Source: JBHEPS01 sp046261635
Lineage (GTDB): Bacteria > Acidobacteriota > Thermoanaerobaculia > Gp7-AA8
Length of the DNA: 7,401 nucleotides
Assembly (NCBI GenBank): GCA_046261635.1
Contig: JBHEOL010000309.1
Coordinates: 1 to 7,401, forward strand
Direction: 5' to 3'
In this document: one piece after another, positions 5,836 through 7,401 of the stretch
Numbering within the stretch: the first letter of the stretch is position 1
Layout: each line of letters begins with the position of its first letter
Position numbers and translations under genes: made by a program
Notes under the pieces: generated by a model
Told to the model about the DNA's origin: nothing
Database searches by the model: none
What the model saw: the letters and a program-made list of their open reading frames with translations, nothing else

Positions 5836-7401
5836 TTGGAAGCATCCGTGAGCCCAGACCAGAACCACGAATGGACACCGGAGGACTCGGCCGACCTCTA
5901 CCGGATCGCTCGCTGGGGATCCGGCTATTTCGGCGTCAATGAGAAAGGCGACCTGACGGTCGCCCCGCTGCAGGAGCAGGGGCCGAAGATCCCGATTTCC
6001 GAAGTCCTGAGCGAGGCTCTCGAACAGGGCCTGAGGATGCCGATGCTGATCCGCTTCCAGGATCTGCTGCGTCATCGAGTCGAAATGATCAATCAGTCAT
6101 TTCGCAAAGCGATGGCCGAGTCGAAGTACCGGGGGGAGTACCGCGGCGTCTTCCCGATCAAGGTGAACCAGCTTCGTGAGGTGGTGGAGGAAATTCTCGA
6201 TGCCGGGAAGCCCTATCACTTCGGGGTCGAAGTCGGCTCGAAGCCCGAGCTATTCGCGGGCCTGGCGATCCACACCGACCCGGAAGCGCTCGTCATCTGC
6301 AACGGCTACAAGGACGGGAATTTCATCCGCCAGGCGCTGATCGGCCGCAAGCTCGGCAAGAAAGTGATCATCGTCGCGGAGAAGCTCTCCGAGGTCCGCG
6401 CCATCATCAGGATTGCGAAGGAGATGAACGTCGAGCCGTGGATCGGAATGCGCGTTCGCCTGCTGGCCAAGGGCGCCGGGATCTGGGCGACCTCGGGTGG
6501 CGAGCATGCGAAATTCGGCCTTTCGACAGCGGAGATTCTCGAAGCCGTCAATCTCCTCGAAGAGGCAGGAATCTCGTCCGCATTCAAGCTTCTGCATTTC
6601 CACATCGGCTCCCAGATTCCCGACATCCTGACCATCAAGCGCGCGGTCCGGGAGGCTGCGCGCTACTACGCCAAGCTGAGAAAGATGGGGCACGAGCTCC
6701 AATATCTCGACGTCGGCGGAGGGCTCGCCATCGACTATGACGGGTCGCGCTCGAGCTTCCACTCCTCGATGAACTACACCGTTCAGGAATACGCGAACGA
6801 CATCGTCTACAACATCATGGACATCTGCGATGAAGAGCAGGTGCCGCACCCGACGATCGTCTCCGAATCGGGTCGGGCAATCGTCGCCCATCATTCGGTC
6901 CTGGTCGTCGAAGCGTTCGGATCGATCGAGAAGACACCCGCGGGGGCGAACGAGACCGCGACGCCGGAGCACAAGCTCGTCGAGGAGCTGGTCTACATCC
7001 GCGATCACCTCAGCTCGCGCAATTTGCTCGAGTCGTGGCACGACCTGATCCAGCTCAAGGAGCGCGCGCAGAACATGTTCGAGCTCGGCATTCTCGAGCT
7101 CGTCGTCAAAGCACGCGTCGAATCGCTCTTCTGGGAGATTGCCGAGTCGATTCACCACAAGACGGCCATGGTCGACCCCTCCGAGATCCCCGAGGATCTG
7201 CTCATCCTTCGCACCGAGCTCGCGGATCAGCACATCTGCAACTTCTCGGTCTTCCAGTCCCTGCTCGACCACTGGGCCGTCGGTCAGCTCTTTCCCATCG
7301 TCCCGATTCACAGGCTCGGCGAGCGCCCGACCACCGAAAGCACCCTCGTCGACATCACGTGCGACTCCGAGGGGAAAGTCTCCAAGTTCATCGACCAGGA
7401 G
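5836..7401 (+). CDS. speA: Biosynthetic arginine decarboxylase, 3' end outside window
   Basis: SpeA uses pyridoxal phosphate to decarboxylate L-arginine to agmatine, the first step of polyamine synthesis by the agmatine route. The 522 visible codons stay open to the window edge. After IARWGSGYFGVNEKGDL near residues 24-40 comes the cofactor lysine, Lys109 in VFPIKVNQ. Then follow LHFHIGSQIPD (253-263), the phosphate-binding block LDVGGGLAIDYDGS (291-304), SESGRA (343-348) and DITCDSEGK with Cys509, which fits the catalytic Cys donated across the dimer in fold III decarboxylases. The family is usually about 630-660 residues, so roughly 110-130 codons are missing. The start is a TTG supported by a GAGGGGG ribosome site; GTG at 5848 is the alternative. 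It follows the amidase by 88 bases, and whether the two are co-transcribed is unclear. Confidence 0.96.
   Translation, partial: MEASVSPDQNHEWTPEDSADLYRIARWGSGYFGVNEKGDLTVAPLQEQGPKIPISEVLSEALEQGLRMPMLIRFQDLLRHRVEMINQSFRKAMAESKYRGEYRGVFPIKVNQLREVVEEILDAGKPYHFGVEVGSKPELFAGLAIHTDPEALVICNGYKDGNFIRQALIGRKLGKKVIIVAEKLSEVRAIIRIAKEMNVEPWIGMRVRLLAKGAGIWATSGGEHAKFGLSTAEILEAVNLLEEAGISSAFKLLHFHIGSQIPDILTIKRAVREAARYYAKLRKMGHELQYLDVGGGLAIDYDGSRSSFHSSMNYTVQEYANDIVYNIMDICDEEQVPHPTIVSESGRAIVAHHSVLVVEAFGSIEKTPAGANETATPEHKLVEELVYIRDHLSSRNLLESWHDLIQLKERAQNMFELGILELVVKARVESLFWEIAESIHHKTAMVDPSEIPEDLLILRTELADQHICNFSVFQSLLDHWAVGQLFPIVPIHRLGERPTTESTLVDITCDSEGKVSKFIDQE

Noticed and set aside
4791..6075. Long minus-strand ORFs opposite the amidase and the speA start
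   Set aside because: They are Arg/Pro-rich antisense shadows, while the plus strand encodes clear conserved enzymes.
6250..7311. 353-residue minus-strand ORF opposite speA
   Set aside because: The plus-strand frame carries all arginine decarboxylase motifs; the antisense frame is Asp/Arg/Leu-rich, typical of GC-rich shadow ORFs.

Overview
The window is GC-rich bacterial chromosome with dense, mostly well-conserved genes. The gene set, the codon use and a short GGCAGAA heptamer repeat suggest a Gram-negative-type lineage, perhaps Acidobacteriota or a relative. That placement is only an impression from memory. No phage, plasmid, CRISPR, rRNA or tRNA feature was seen.

Layout. On the minus strand, hslO (redox-regulated chaperone Hsp33) is followed by fabH (3-oxoacyl-ACP synthase III, running off the left edge) as a likely two-gene operon. 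A divergent intergenic region holds an almost perfect 28-bp inverted repeat made of heptamers and leads into a small plus-strand lipoprotein gene. Next comes a peroxiredoxin gene interrupted by one in-frame TGA exactly at the peroxidatic cysteine position. A SECIS-like hairpin lies directly downstream of it, and the gene ends at a strong terminator. I read it as a selenocysteine peroxiredoxin that ordinary gene calling would split or call broken. It is followed by a GrdB-like reductase-family gene that carries cysteines in its putative redox motif. Then come a small Tat-signal protein and an amidase-signature hydrolase overlapping by ATGA, and finally speA (biosynthetic arginine decarboxylase), which runs off the right edge.

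How the genes relate. Hsp33, the Sec-peroxiredoxin and the GrdB-like protein all rely on thiol or selenol chemistry, so the centre of the window has a redox theme. Only the two minus-strand genes and the Tat-protein/amidase pair look like operons. The main result is the selenoprotein call. It implies that the genome encodes SelA, SelB, SelC and SelD elsewhere, which cannot be checked here.
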